Source: Campylobacter showae (GTDB lineage Bacteria; Campylobacterota; Campylobacteria; Campylobacterales; Campylobacteraceae). Taken from it: a stretch of 64,000 nt of DNA. This document shows, in pieces, positions 36,407 through 45,389 of this stretch (the first letter of the stretch is position 1; the number at the start of each line of letters is the position of its first letter). The notes under the pieces are model-generated. The model made no database searches. It saw nothing but the letters and a program-made list of their open reading frames with translations, and had not been told where the DNA came from. Both the position numbers and the translations under genes were made by a program. The DNA lies in the NCBI RefSeq assembly GCF_900699785.1, contig NZ_LR535679.1:1674001-1738000 (forward strand), given 5' to 3'.

Positions 36407-37165
36407 ATGAAAAAATATATCGTCATCACGGGTGCAAGTTCTGGTATCGGAGCTGCTACGGCAAAGGCGTTTGCTAGGCGCGGAGAAAATTTGATCCTAA
36501 TCGCGCGCAGAGCGGAGCTTCTGCAAAACTTAAAGGACGAGATCGCGCAGATCACGCCCAAATCAGACGTCGTGATTAAAATTTGCGACCTTGCGCGCAG
36601 CGAAAACGTCCTAGCGCTTTGGGACGAGCTAAAAAGCTACGAGCTAAAGGCGCTCATAAATAATGCGGGTTTTGGAGATTACGGCGCGGTCGGCGAGCGC
36701 GATCTCGACAAAATCTCGCAGATGCTACAGCTCAACATCATCTCGCTCACGCTGCTAAGCCACCTCTTCGTGCGCGATTACAAGTATAAACCCACTCAGC
36801 TCATCAATATCTCCTCCGCAGGCGGCTACAGCATAGTGCCAAACGCCGTCACCTACTGCGCGAGTAAGTTTTTCGTAAGCGCCTTTACGGAGGGCTTGCA
36901 CCGAGAGCTAGCGCAGGATAAAGAGGCTAAAATGCAGGCTAAAGTTCTAGCGCCCGCCGCGACTAGGACGGAGTTCGGTCCCGTGGCGACGGATGACGCG
37001 GGCTACGACTACGACGCGGCTTTTAAGCGCTATCACTCGAGCGAGGAGATGGCGGAATTTCTGCTTGCGCTTTATGACAGCGACGCGTGCGTGGGCGCGG
37101 TGAATCGAAACAACTTCGAGTTTGGCTTGGGGGCTCCGCGATTTGACTACGCGGGCAAACGCTAA
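36407..37165 (+). CDS. Short-chain dehydrogenase/reductase
   Basis: A 252-residue classical SDR. The cofactor motif TGASSGIGAATAKAFA is at about residues 7-22, NNAG at about 85-88, and the catalytic Ser-Tyr-Lys appears as SSAGGYS then YCASKFF. It uses NAD(P)H; the substrate is unknown. The length is typical for the family. AAAGGATAGAAA precedes the ATG. The gene may be transcribed with the next oxidoreductase, 110 bases downstream. Confidence 0.9.
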   Translation: MKKYIVITGASSGIGAATAKAFARRGENLILIARRAELLQNLKDEIAQITPKSDVVIKICDLARSENVLALWDELKSYELKALINNAGFGDYGAVGERDLDKISQMLQLNIISLTLLSHLFVRDYKYKPTQLINISSAGGYSIVPNAVTYCASKFFVSAFTEGLHRELAQDKEAKMQAKVLAPAATRTEFGPVATDDAGYDYDAAFKRYHSSEEMAEFLLALYDSDACVGAVNRNNFEFGLGAPRFDYAGKR

Positions 37166-37275
37166 ATTTATGCATTACGCGTCGCGCGACGAGCCGTAAA
37201 ATTTGAGTAACGCAGCGCCTGAGCTAAATTTGACTGCAAAGCGCGTTAAAATTTAAAGAAATTTAAGGAACGAAA

Positions 37276-37926
37276 ATGGGTAAAATGGCTTTGGTCGCGG
37301 GAGCTACGGGAGCGGTCGGACGCGAGATCGTGCGCGGGCTTTGCGAAAATGAAAACTACGACAAAATCATCGTTTGGGCACGCAGGGAGCTAAATTTTAG
37401 CCACGAAAAGCTAGAGACGCAAATCATAAATTTTGACGACATCAAAGATATGCGGCCGCGCGAGGTAGACGAGATATTTTGCGCGCTTGGCACGACGATG
37501 AAGCAAGCCGGCAGCCGCGGGCAGTTTTATAAAGTGGACGTGAGCTACCCCGCAAATATCGCAAAATGGGGCATCGCATCAGGTGCGCGCCGTTTTGCGC
37601 TCATCTCGTCGCAGGGCGCAAACGAGCGGTCGAGATTTTTTTATCTGCGCGCAAAAGGCAAGGTAGAGAAAAAAATCGCCGCGCTGGGTTTTAAAAGCTT
37701 GCAAATAGCGCGGCTACCTGCGATAAAAAGCGAGCGCGAGCAGGTGCGTATGGGCGAGCTCTTTACGATTTGGCTGTTTGGGCTTTTGCCAAAATTTATC
37801 TTAACTAATTACCGCCCGATGAGCGCAAAAGATATCGCGGCTGCCGTCATCGCCGCCGCGCAGACGGAGGCTAAGGGGGTGCAAATTTATCATCCGAGGG
37901 AATTTCTGCAAACGCACGACAAGTAG
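37276..37926 (+). CDS. NAD(P)-binding Rossmann protein (NmrA/HTATIP2-like)
   Basis: A 216-residue atypical SDR with the N-terminal motif VAGATGAVGREIV (about residues 7-19). The segment CALGTTMKQAGSRGQFYKVDVSYP and the FALISSQGAN strand resemble NAD-dependent epimerase/HTATIP2-like proteins. Function unknown; probably an oxidoreductase or a binding protein. AAGGAACGAAA precedes the ATG. Confidence 0.82.
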   Translation: MGKMALVAGATGAVGREIVRGLCENENYDKIIVWARRELNFSHEKLETQIINFDDIKDMRPREVDEIFCALGTTMKQAGSRGQFYKVDVSYPANIAKWGIASGARRFALISSQGANERSRFFYLRAKGKVEKKIAALGFKSLQIARLPAIKSEREQVRMGELFTIWLFGLLPKFILTNYRPMSAKDIAAAVIAAAQTEAKGVQIYHPREFLQTHDK

Positions 37927-38004
37927 TCAAATTTCGCGCTTTAGCTCAAATTTGACCCCGATAGTAGTCTAAATTTACTAGCCGCTCCACCCGCAAAATC
38001 GGCG

Positions 38005-38676
38005 CTAAAATTTAATCCCTCGCACGACCTGCGCGCCAAGACCCGTTTGCATATGCCGCAAAAACATCGCGTGATAAAAGTCTCCCTCGTGTCCCGGCGC
38101 GTCGTAGGTGGCGACGAGGCTTGCCGGTACTAGGACTTTGCGCCTGACGTTTGCCTCGTTTGCGCTAAGCTTTAGGTGCGAGACTAGCTGATAGACGCAC
38201 AGATCGGTGCAGTCGCCGAGCACTACGAAGGTATCTATGTGCGGATTTTGCGCGATAAATGCGTTAAATTCGGTGCAGTAAGCCGCACTCAGGGAGTTTT
38301 TACGAAAGATTTTTATCTCGTCAAAAAACGGCAGTTTGCGCAGCTGCGGTATCGTCTTTGCACCCTCGGTGCCTTTGATAGCGTGGGGCGGAAATGCGTC
38401 AAACTCTGCGCAGTTTGCCTCGTGGCTATCCTCGAGCAGCACGAGATTTCTAGCGCCCGCCGCATAAGCCGCGCTAAAAGTCCGCGCCACGCCGTCCGCA
38501 ATCGCGCCCACTCGCGGGCTAGCTAGCGGCCCCATGCTACAAAATCCCTCTATCATATCCACGCTGATAAATGCAGTGTTTGCCGCGCCGCCCGCTAAAA
38601 GTTCGCTAAATTTAATCTCCTTTAGCTCCTCAAACCACACTGCTAAATCCTCTAAAATTTTCGCGTCAAATTTCAT
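38005..38676 (-). CDS. Nicotinamidase-like cysteine hydrolase
   Basis: A 223-residue isochorismatase-superfamily hydrolase. The active-site Asp is in FISVDMIEGF (about residue 38), the catalytic Cys in GDCTDLCVYQ, and the metal-binding D-x-H is LLEDSHEANCAEF. FPPHAIKGTEGAK is close to the WPPHC-GT-GA text of nicotinamidases. This suggests conversion of nicotinamide to nicotinate, which would feed PncB (56219). Other amidase roles in the family cannot be excluded. GGAGAGAAA precedes the ATG. Confidence 0.8.
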   Translation of the reverse strand: MKFDAKILEDLAVWFEELKEIKFSELLAGGAANTAFISVDMIEGFCSMGPLASPRVGAIADGVARTFSAAYAAGARNLVLLEDSHEANCAEFDAFPPHAIKGTEGAKTIPQLRKLPFFDEIKIFRKNSLSAAYCTEFNAFIAQNPHIDTFVVLGDCTDLCVYQLVSHLKLSANEANVRRKVLVPASLVATYDAPGHEGDFYHAMFLRHMQTGLGAQVVRGIKF

Positions 38677-38811
38677 TTTCTCTCCTTGTTTTGATTGTTT
38701 TTACGTTCGTTGTTCGGCTAGCCGAAGCAAATTTCAAACCGCGAGCCGCCCTAAATTTAGCGTTCAAATTTAAACTCCGCCTAGAGCATTAAATTTCATC
38801 AAATTTGCCGC

Positions 38812-39810
38812 CTAGCCGCGCGCCTTTGCGGGCAAATTTACGCAAAAGCTCTTTGGCTCAAGCTCGATCTCGATACTGCCGCCGTGCGCCTGGACGATCT
38901 GCAGGCACAGGTGCAGCCCAAGGCCGTTGCCCTTTAGTTTGCTCGTTTTAAAGGGCTCAAAGACCATGGCTTGGTTTTTGATCGGCGCGCCGCTATCGGT
39001 CACGGCAAATTTATGCTCGCCCTCGCGCCGCTCGTAGTCCACGCGCACCCAGCCCTCGTCGTCCTCGTTTTCCTCGACTGCATCGATCGCGTTAAACAGC
39101 ATATTTTGAAACACCATCGCGAGCAGATCGCGGTCGCCCACATAGAGCAGGTCGGGGAAATTTAGACTAAATTTGATCTCCTTGCCGTAGGTGTAGCACT
39201 CTATCGCCGCTTCGCACTCGCTTTTTAGCTCTGCTAGGTTAAATTCGCGCGCGTTTATCGTTAGGCCTTTGGTAAAAAGCAAGGTGGCCTTGATGATGCG
39301 CTCGACGCGCCAGATCGCCTTTTGCATCTGCTCGACTACGGGGCGAGCGCGCTCGTCAGCCTTTTTTATCAGCGTGGAGGCTAGCAGCGAGATTGAGCCC
39401 ACGGGGTTGCGTATCTCGTGGGCTAGGTGGGCCGCGACCTGACCCATCGAGGCTAGGCGCTCGGTGCGTTTTTCGGTCGTTATGTCGGTTGCGGAGATGA
39501 TTTTTTTGCCCTCTTTTTGGGCGATTTTGATGAGATAAATTTGCCCCGCGGCGTTTATTTCGCCCTCATCTTGCGGGATAAATTTTAAAATTTGCCCGAG
39601 TTTTAGGGCTTCCGAGTTTTGTAAAAATATCTCGCCCGCCTCGTCCAAAACCCAGATCGCATTGGGCAAAATTTCCACAATATCTTTGATGAAGCCTTGC
39701 AAACTCGCATAGGACGCGGTTAGGTTTTTATACTCGCGCTCTATCAGATAGGTCTGCTCGATCAGGCTTTTTAGTCCGTCTTGGACGCTGGTTTTGTCGA
39801 TCTGGGTCAT
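38812..39810 (-). CDS. flgS: Sensor histidine kinase FlgS
   Basis: A 332-residue cytoplasmic kinase. An N-terminal sensor part has LKSLIEQTYLIEREYKNL and a PAS-like IWVLDEAGEIFLQNSEA (about residues 52-68). The H-box is VAAHLAHEIRNPVGS with phospho-acceptor His131. The N-box MVFQNMLFNAIDAV and G2 box GNGLGLHLC are at the end. FlgS in C. jejuni phosphorylates FlgR to switch on sigma-54 flagellar genes; the sequence and the neighbouring nuclease-fold gene and aminotransferase match that locus from memory. Its start overlaps the stop of the upstream gene by four bases. Confidence 0.85.
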   Translation of the reverse strand: MTQIDKTSVQDGLKSLIEQTYLIEREYKNLTASYASLQGFIKDIVEILPNAIWVLDEAGEIFLQNSEALKLGQILKFIPQDEGEINAAGQIYLIKIAQKEGKKIISATDITTEKRTERLASMGQVAAHLAHEIRNPVGSISLLASTLIKKADERARPVVEQMQKAIWRVERIIKATLLFTKGLTINAREFNLAELKSECEAAIECYTYGKEIKFSLNFPDLLYVGDRDLLAMVFQNMLFNAIDAVEENEDDEGWVRVDYERREGEHKFAVTDSGAPIKNQAMVFEPFKTSKLKGNGLGLHLCLQIVQAHGGSIEIELEPKSFCVNLPAKARG

Positions 39811-40622
39811 AAAAGCTCCTCGAAATTTTCTAAATCAAAAAGTAAAATTCGGTCGTTTTTTAGGCGGCTTACTTCGTTGCTAAAGCCGCTTTTGGAAAAT
39901 AGCGCGACGGCATCGGGCTCAAAGCCTAGCCGCTCGCATTTTTTAAGTAGTAAATTTACCACGTTTTTGCAAATTTTATGCTCTTTAAATTTAGCTTCTC
40001 CGACGATGATACGTCCGTCTAGGCTCAAAAATATGTCTATCTCGATATTTTTCGCCCACAAACTCCGCACCCGCACGGGCTGGGCACCTAGTCTAAATGC
40101 CAAAAGCTCGCGGCAAAGCAGCTCAAAGCCAAAGCCCGCGTACGAGTCGAACTCTCGTCTAATAATCTCCATCAGTGCGGCCTTTTCGCCGTTTTTTAAA
40201 AGGGCTAAATTTGGCTCGATGAAATAAAACCAAAACCTAGTAAAATTGTCGTTAAAGACCACTTTATCCTGCGCCTTATCGCGCTCGGGCAGTTTTTTGG
40301 CTTTTTGATATTTGCTTTTTACGCGCGGTTTTTCTAGCGTCTTTTCGATGCTAACCACGCCCGAGTTGATCGCGGCGGCGTAAATTTTTAGGATGAGAGG
40401 GCGGGGCAGAAATTTATTTAGAGCGTATTTTTTGCGGTCGTTTTTAGCAAGCTTGCAAAGGGCAAATTTAAGCTCGTTTTCAAAAGGCGCGTCAAAGCTA
40501 AATTTGAGCGACAGATCTTCAAATTTATCTAAAATTTCTTTTTCTATCGCCTCGAAAATATCGTAATAACTCGCCTCAAATTTTAGCGCGTCAAAGACTA
40601 GATGAAAGTAAATAAGCTGCAA
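39807..40622 (-). CDS. DUF234-type protein with restriction-nuclease-like fold
   Basis: A protein of at least 271 residues. The C-terminal third resembles the DUF234 domain found at the end of some ATPases, and it contains EIDIFLSLDGRIIVGEAKF, a PD-(D/E)xK pattern (Asp, then Glu-x-Lys) typical of nuclease folds. FGFELLCRELLAFRLG precedes it. It has no P-loop of its own. It overlaps flgS by four bases, so the two are co-translated; in C. jejuni the flgS neighbour is similarly placed. The listed start TTG 40622 lacks a ribosome site. In the same frame, ATC at 40670 follows AAGGAG at ideal spacing and adds 16 natural residues (see findings). Confidence 0.7.
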   Translation of the reverse strand: MQLIYFHLVFDALKFEASYYDIFEAIEKEILDKFEDLSLKFSFDAPFENELKFALCKLAKNDRKKYALNKFLPRPLILKIYAAAINSGVVSIEKTLEKPRVKSKYQKAKKLPERDKAQDKVVFNDNFTRFWFYFIEPNLALLKNGEKAALMEIIRREFDSYAGFGFELLCRELLAFRLGAQPVRVRSLWAKNIEIDIFLSLDGRIIVGEAKFKEHKICKNVVNLLLKKCERLGFEPDAVALFSKSGFSNEVSRLKNDRILLFDLENFEELL

Positions 40623-40708
40623 GATATCAAGGTGCTTAAAGCGCGCGTAGCTTGATTTTAAGGCGTAGATTTTCGCTCCTTTTTAGCCCATTTTAGCACA
40701 ACTTTGGT

Positions 40709-40714
40709 TATAAT
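40709..40714 (+). promoter_or_regulatory. -10 element of aminotransferase gene
   Basis: TATAAT, 24 bases before the TTG start at 40738. Confidence 0.45.
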
Positions 40715-40737
40715 CTCTTTTTTTGTAAGGAAAAATT

Positions 40738-42030
40738 TTGGTTAGCATCGACGAAATCAGGAAAAATATTATTTTAAAAAAGGGCGTGCGCTACTTTGAC
40801 TATACGGCTTCTGGCCTAGCCTACGCACCTATCGAGCGCAAGATCGCAAAATACCTAAAAACCTACGCCAACACGCACTCCGAAAGCGCCTCAAACGCGC
40901 TAAAGACGCAAAAACGCTACGAAAAAGCAAGGCAAAGCCTAAAAGACGCGCTGGGGCTTGACGAGCGATTTTATCTGATCTCTACGGGCTGCGGCGCGAC
41001 CGGAGCGATAAAGAAATTTGAGGAAATCATGGGGCTTTACCTGCCGCCTATGAGCGCGAACCGTCTGGGCGAGGAGAGTCTAAAGGGCGCAAATTTGCCC
41101 CTCGTCGTCGTCTCGCCCTACGAGCACCACTCAAACGAGGTCAGCCTGCGCGAGGGGCTGTGCGAGGTCGTGCGCATACCGCTAAGCAAGAGCGGGGAGA
41201 TAAATTTCGGCAGGCTCGATCAACTGCTCAAAATCAACTCAAAGCGCGAGATCATCGGCTCTTTTAGCGCAGCCTCAAACGTCACGGGGATAATCAGCGA
41301 CTACAAAAAAATCTACGTGATGATGAAGCGATACGGCGCGACCGTAGCCTTTGACGCGGCTAGCCTTAGTCCGCATGACAACCTCGACGCCGACTACTTC
41401 GACGCGCTATTTCTCTCGCCGCATAAGCTTTTAGGAGGCGTAGGCAGCTGCGGACTGCTTGCGATAAAAAAAGAACTCGTAAAATCAGACAAACCGACCT
41501 TTGCCGCGGGCGGAACGGTTAGCTACGTGAGCCGCAGCTCGCATTTTTTCGCTCCTAGCGTGGAGCGCACCGAGGAGGGCGGCACCCAGCACGTGATGGG
41601 GCTGATTAGAGCCTCGCTAGCATACAGACTGCGAAACGAGGTCGGCCTAGACGTCATAAAAAGCCGCGAGGATGAGCTTGCAAAGCTATTTTGCGAGGGG
41701 CTGGATAACATCCCCGAGATCGTGAGCTATTTTCCGCGCGCAGTGCCGAGACTGCCGATTTTCGCGTTTAATGTAAAAGGCGTTTCGCCTTATGATTTTG
41801 CCGAGGCGCTAAGCCGGGACTACGGCGTGCAGACCCGCGCGGGGTGTGCGTGCGCCGGTCCGTACGGACACGATCTGCTCGGGCTAAAAGACGATCAGAA
41901 ATTTGATCAAAAGCCCGGCTGGGTGCGCGTAAGCCTGCACTACTCCCACACGCAAAAAGACGTCGCATACCTGCTAAAGGCTATCAAAAAAACTATCAAA
42001 AAATTTAAAACCAAAAAGGATAAAAAATGA
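40738..42030 (+). CDS. Class V PLP-dependent aminotransferase
   Basis: A 430-residue enzyme of the class V fold. The PLP lysine is Lys230 in LSPHKLLGGVGSCG. ASNVTGIISDY and SPYEHHSNEVSLRE are typical of cysteine desulfurase-like relatives, and RAGCACAGPYGHDLLG near the end holds two cysteines. It may be a cysteine desulfurase-like or amino-acid lyase; the substrate is unclear. Start TTG follows TAAGGAAAA. The next gene overlaps by four bases (ATGA). C. jejuni has a class V aminotransferase in the same neighbourhood of flgS. Confidence 0.85.
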   Translation: MVSIDEIRKNIILKKGVRYFDYTASGLAYAPIERKIAKYLKTYANTHSESASNALKTQKRYEKARQSLKDALGLDERFYLISTGCGATGAIKKFEEIMGLYLPPMSANRLGEESLKGANLPLVVVSPYEHHSNEVSLREGLCEVVRIPLSKSGEINFGRLDQLLKINSKREIIGSFSAASNVTGIISDYKKIYVMMKRYGATVAFDAASLSPHDNLDADYFDALFLSPHKLLGGVGSCGLLAIKKELVKSDKPTFAAGGTVSYVSRSSHFFAPSVERTEEGGTQHVMGLIRASLAYRLRNEVGLDVIKSREDELAKLFCEGLDNIPEIVSYFPRAVPRLPIFAFNVKGVSPYDFAEALSRDYGVQTRAGCACAGPYGHDLLGLKDDQKFDQKPGWVRVSLHYSHTQKDVAYLLKAIKKTIKKFKTKKDKK

Positions 42031-42659
42031 ATAAAATTTTAGCCGCGGCCTTGTTTGCCCTTTGTGCCGTTTGCGCGCAGGCAAAGCCCTTTAGCCCCGA
42101 GCAGTACGCAAAAGTACTTCGCGAGTACAACTCCGCCGCGGGCGCAAACAACTACTTTGAAAGCGGTAGATTTAAAGAGGAATTCGAGCTTCGCAAAAAA
42201 TACTGCGACGAGGGTCTAAGAGACGCCTGTGGCGATCTGGGGCTGCTCTACGTTACGGGCCTAGGCGCGCCAAGAGATAGCAAAAGAGCGGGCGAACTAC
42301 TCGAATACGCCGCCAAAAACGGCGAGTTTAAGGCAATCTCGCAGTACTACGAAACAGCGCTTGACATAGCTCGCGCAGCGGAAAAGTACCCGGACGACAA
42401 GGTCACGCAGCACCTAGGAGCCGAGTTTAAAAACTCGCTGGAGCAGTGCAAAGCGTATAAAGGCGACCGCCACGTGTGCTTCCGCGCGCTGGTGATCAGC
42501 GGCATGCTGCCAAAGGGCGAGGGCGGCCTCGGGCTATCGCAGACTGAGTTTGCCAAGGCGTGGGAGGATATCGTCGTGAGCGACGTCGAGCGCAACGGCA
42601 TGGACGACTCGAAGGTAAACGCGCTGGCAAAGGAGCTGGAAGGACTATCGGCGCGATAA
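42027..42659 (+). CDS. Exported Sel1/TPR-like protein
   Basis: A 210-residue protein with a signal peptide (MNKILAAALFALCAVCAQA, cleavage after QA). The middle has Sel1-like text (DACGDLGLLYVTGLGAPRDSKRAGELLEYAAKNG) and paired Cys (KYCDEGLRDAC, QCKAYKGDRHVC). It is related to the Hcp-like proteins at 34800 and 60392. It overlaps the aminotransferase by four bases, so they are co-translated. Function unknown. Confidence 0.78.
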   Translation: MNKILAAALFALCAVCAQAKPFSPEQYAKVLREYNSAAGANNYFESGRFKEEFELRKKYCDEGLRDACGDLGLLYVTGLGAPRDSKRAGELLEYAAKNGEFKAISQYYETALDIARAAEKYPDDKVTQHLGAEFKNSLEQCKAYKGDRHVCFRALVISGMLPKGEGGLGLSQTEFAKAWEDIVVSDVERNGMDDSKVNALAKELEGLSAR

Positions 42660-42824
42660 ATTTGCGGGCTTTACGGCGTAAACTTGCTTTTTTCGGTCAG
42701 GCGATCCGTCAAATTTTATCGTCCGCGCGGGTGCCTTGCTCAAATTTGACGTATTTTTACGCCCAGCTCAAATTTGCTCGGCGTTAATTTTTATGAATTT
42801 ATAAAAACTTTGGAGAAAATTTAG

Positions 42825-43298
42825 ATGCGAGATTCGCGCGAGTTTCAGGTCTTAGCGGGCGAGGTAAAAAACGTGAGATGGGATGCGGCGATGGATGAGT
42901 GCGCTTTTGAGATCGCGGGCGCGAAATTTAACGCCAAAAAGCTCAAAGAGCACCTCGTGCCTCGCGAAAATGACCGCCTAGCTATCGCCTATGACGAACA
43001 AAACGAGGTTTGGAATTTTAAAAATTTAACCTCTGGCAAGTGGCTCAAAAACTACGCTTGGCACGCGCATTTGATGATTTTTGAGGAGGCGATGATGGAG
43101 TTTTTGCCGGAGAGGCTTTACGGTCTTATCTTGGTGATACCGATCGTCTGCCTATTTAAATATCTCCCGCCGCTTGGTAATATTATCTTGCTTTTTGCAG
43201 TTATGATTTGTCTATTTGTGTTGCTACCTTTGCTCTGCATCGACGACAAAACTCCGACCGATAAGGCAAACGCGTATCTAGCTTTGAGAAATTTTTAA
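42825..43298 (+). CDS. Membrane protein, unknown (paralog of 43476)
   Basis: A 157-residue protein. Residues 1-88 form a soluble part starting REFQVLAGEVKNVRWD, with ENDRLAIAYDEQNEVWNFKNLTSGKWL, then two membrane helices (about 95-140). The soluble part is similar to both repeats of the next gene (LGGRINSLECVYKD, with DGDETLVVCDKKGRVLGLKNRS). Not a known family. Preceded by TGGAGAAAATTTAG. The duplication indicates a local expansion. Confidence 0.65.
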   Translation: MRDSREFQVLAGEVKNVRWDAAMDECAFEIAGAKFNAKKLKEHLVPRENDRLAIAYDEQNEVWNFKNLTSGKWLKNYAWHAHLMIFEEAMMEFLPERLYGLILVIPIVCLFKYLPPLGNIILLFAVMICLFVLLPLLCIDDKTPTDKANAYLALRNF

Positions 43299-43475
43299 AA
43301 GAAGCGGATTTGTGGTTCGTCGTCAAATTCGCCCGCCCAAAAATGCTGCCAAACGCGGCAAATTCAGCGTCTATTCTTAAATTTGGCGGGCGAACGAGCG
43401 ATCAAATTTATAGGTGCGCAAATTTATATCGCTCAAATTTCGGGCGCGAAAACTTAAAATTTAAAAGGATTTAGC

Positions 43476-44354
43476 TTGCAAGAAACGAAAAACGATTTAA
43501 ACCTGCTCGGTGGCCGCATAAATTCGCTTGAGTGCGTCTATAAAGACAAAAGCGGATTTGATTATAGCTTTAGCTTGGAGGATCAATTTTTTAACGTCCG
43601 CTCGCTACAAAGTCCGCTCTTGCCGGTAAATGACGGCGACGAAACGCTGGTCGTTTGCGATAAAAAGGGGCGGGTTTTGGGGCTAAAAAACCGTTCCCTA
43701 AACTCCGCGGCCTGGTACACCTACGAGCCTAGCTCCTTTTTTGCGGCTCTGTTTTTCGCGCTATTTTTGCTGTTTGGCGCGGCAGGTGTTTGGGCGATTT
43801 TTTCGGGATTTGGCGGATGGCAGCCGCTTTTTGGCACTTTGCTTCTAGTTTTTGGTTTTGGCTCTCTTGCCTTTGCTTGGTTTAAATATCACGGCGAGGC
43901 GTCTTTGGGTTTGCGCGTTAGGTTGATGCTAGACGCCGCAAAAGAGCCCAAGGCAAACGGCGAGGTTAGCGGCGCGGTGCGAAATCTAAGGATTTTTGAT
44001 ACGAAAGAGAAAAACTATTTTAGCGTCACGGTCGGCGATACGTTTTTGTGGGGTAGTGGCCCTAAAAAGCGCGCTCTGGAGCTAGCAAACGGCGACGAAG
44101 CGAGCGTGAAATACGAAAATTTCAAGGTTTTAGAGATACGAAATCTCAGTAAAAATCTGACTGCGAAAAAATCGCAAGGCTTTTTTGAGAGGGGCGCTAG
44201 CTTTGTCGTGGATATCGCGATCAGCCTTTGCGCGGGACTTGTTTTGCTCTGCGCGGGAACGATGGATTTTTGGTTTTCGCCTTTTGCGGGGATTGCCGGC
44301 TTGATAATCTTGCTCGGCGGATTTGGTTTTAACGTGTTTTATAAAAAAGATTAG
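43476..44354 (+). CDS. Membrane protein with two copies of the 42825 domain
   Basis: A 292-residue protein with a TTG start after AAAGGATTTAG. Residues 1-90 match the soluble domain of the upstream gene; residues about 165-235 (VSGAVRNLRIFDTKEKNYFSVTVGDTF and NGDEASVKYENFKVLEIRNLSKNL) are a second copy. Helices flank the copies at about 92-145 and 245-290. Function unknown. The two genes are probably products of duplication, and the soluble domain may bind a ligand on one side of the membrane. Confidence 0.65.
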   Translation: MQETKNDLNLLGGRINSLECVYKDKSGFDYSFSLEDQFFNVRSLQSPLLPVNDGDETLVVCDKKGRVLGLKNRSLNSAAWYTYEPSSFFAALFFALFLLFGAAGVWAIFSGFGGWQPLFGTLLLVFGFGSLAFAWFKYHGEASLGLRVRLMLDAAKEPKANGEVSGAVRNLRIFDTKEKNYFSVTVGDTFLWGSGPKKRALELANGDEASVKYENFKVLEIRNLSKNLTAKKSQGFFERGASFVVDIAISLCAGLVLLCAGTMDFWFSPFAGIAGLIILLGGFGFNVFYKKD

Positions 44355-44612
44355 CCTTTGACGAGGCTTGGCAAATTTAGCGCGGAGATTTTAAATTTAA
44401 GCCAGGCCGCCGTAAATTTGACGCTCAAATTCGGCGTAAAATTTGAGTAGCGCAAGCGGACTCGCCTGTGTTTAAATTTACAAAAAACGCTTGCAAATTT
44501 GCCGGGCCCTAAATCGCTGATATAGCGGCGATAAAGCTTAAATTTAGAGCGACCTCCGTGGTTTATAGCGAGGCAAATTTACGCACGGCAAGGCTAACTG
44601 CGACCGTCAAAT

Positions 44613-45164
44613 TTAGCCTAAATTTCGCAAAAACTCCGCGTATTCTTTAGTGCCGCGCTCTAAATCGTCCTGGCTTGATACGTAGTCCACGCCCGGAGTC
44701 TCCTCGGCGCCGTAAAATGCGAAAAAGTCGCGATAATCGGCGCGAAAATAGTATTTAAACGCAAGCTCAAACGGCACAAGAACCTCGCGCAGGCTAAAAT
44801 GATAGCGTCCTTGCGAGCTGTAGTCGCTCTTTTTGATGCCCGCAGTCACGGCTAGCGCCACCTTACGCCCCGCTATGCCGTCTGAACCGCGTCCGTAGGC
44901 AAAGCCGTGCGTCATCACCGCGTCGATCCATGATTTTAAAATCGGAGGGCAGGAGAAGTTGTGAAGCGGAAACTGCAAAACGAGTGCATCGTGGGCTCTG
45001 ATGAGCTCTTGCTCGCGCGCGGCGTCGATATTGCCGCCTGTGTAAACCTGCGTCAAATCATGAACGCTAAAGCGCTGCGGCTCTTTGAGAGCCTCTTGTA
45101 GCAGGAGTTTGTTTATAACCGAGTTTTGGATGTCTGGGTGGGCTAGGATGATTAGAGTTTTCAT
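44613..45164 (-). CDS. Flavodoxin-fold NAD(P)H oxidoreductase
   Basis: A 183-residue protein of the NQO1/KefF-like family. TLIILAHPDIQNSVINKLLLQEA opens it, ALVLQFPLHNFSCPPILKSWIDAVMTHGFAYGRG binds FMN, and KVALAVTAGIKKSDY follows. These reduce quinones with two electrons, and some activate KefC-type potassium efflux. AAAAAGGAGAAAA precedes the ATG. It is unpaired in the window. Confidence 0.86.
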   Translation of the reverse strand: MKTLIILAHPDIQNSVINKLLLQEALKEPQRFSVHDLTQVYTGGNIDAAREQELIRAHDALVLQFPLHNFSCPPILKSWIDAVMTHGFAYGRGSDGIAGRKVALAVTAGIKKSDYSSQGRYHFSLREVLVPFELAFKYYFRADYRDFFAFYGAEETPGVDYVSSQDDLERGTKEYAEFLRNLG

Positions 45165-45389
45165 TTTTCTCCTTTTTTAATCAAGCAAATTTTAACCGTC
45201 GGCAAGCGCCGCCTTAGGCTCGCAAATACGCTGTTTTAGACTCCAACGGAGTAAAATTTAACCCAGCCATCGATGCGCGACTCCTCGCTCCCCAAACCGT
45301 TTCAAACTCCAACAGGGTAAATTTTAGCGAACTTGGCTTAAATCTGAGCGGAGCATTGCGCGGTTTAGCGACGCAAATTTAGCGTATTT

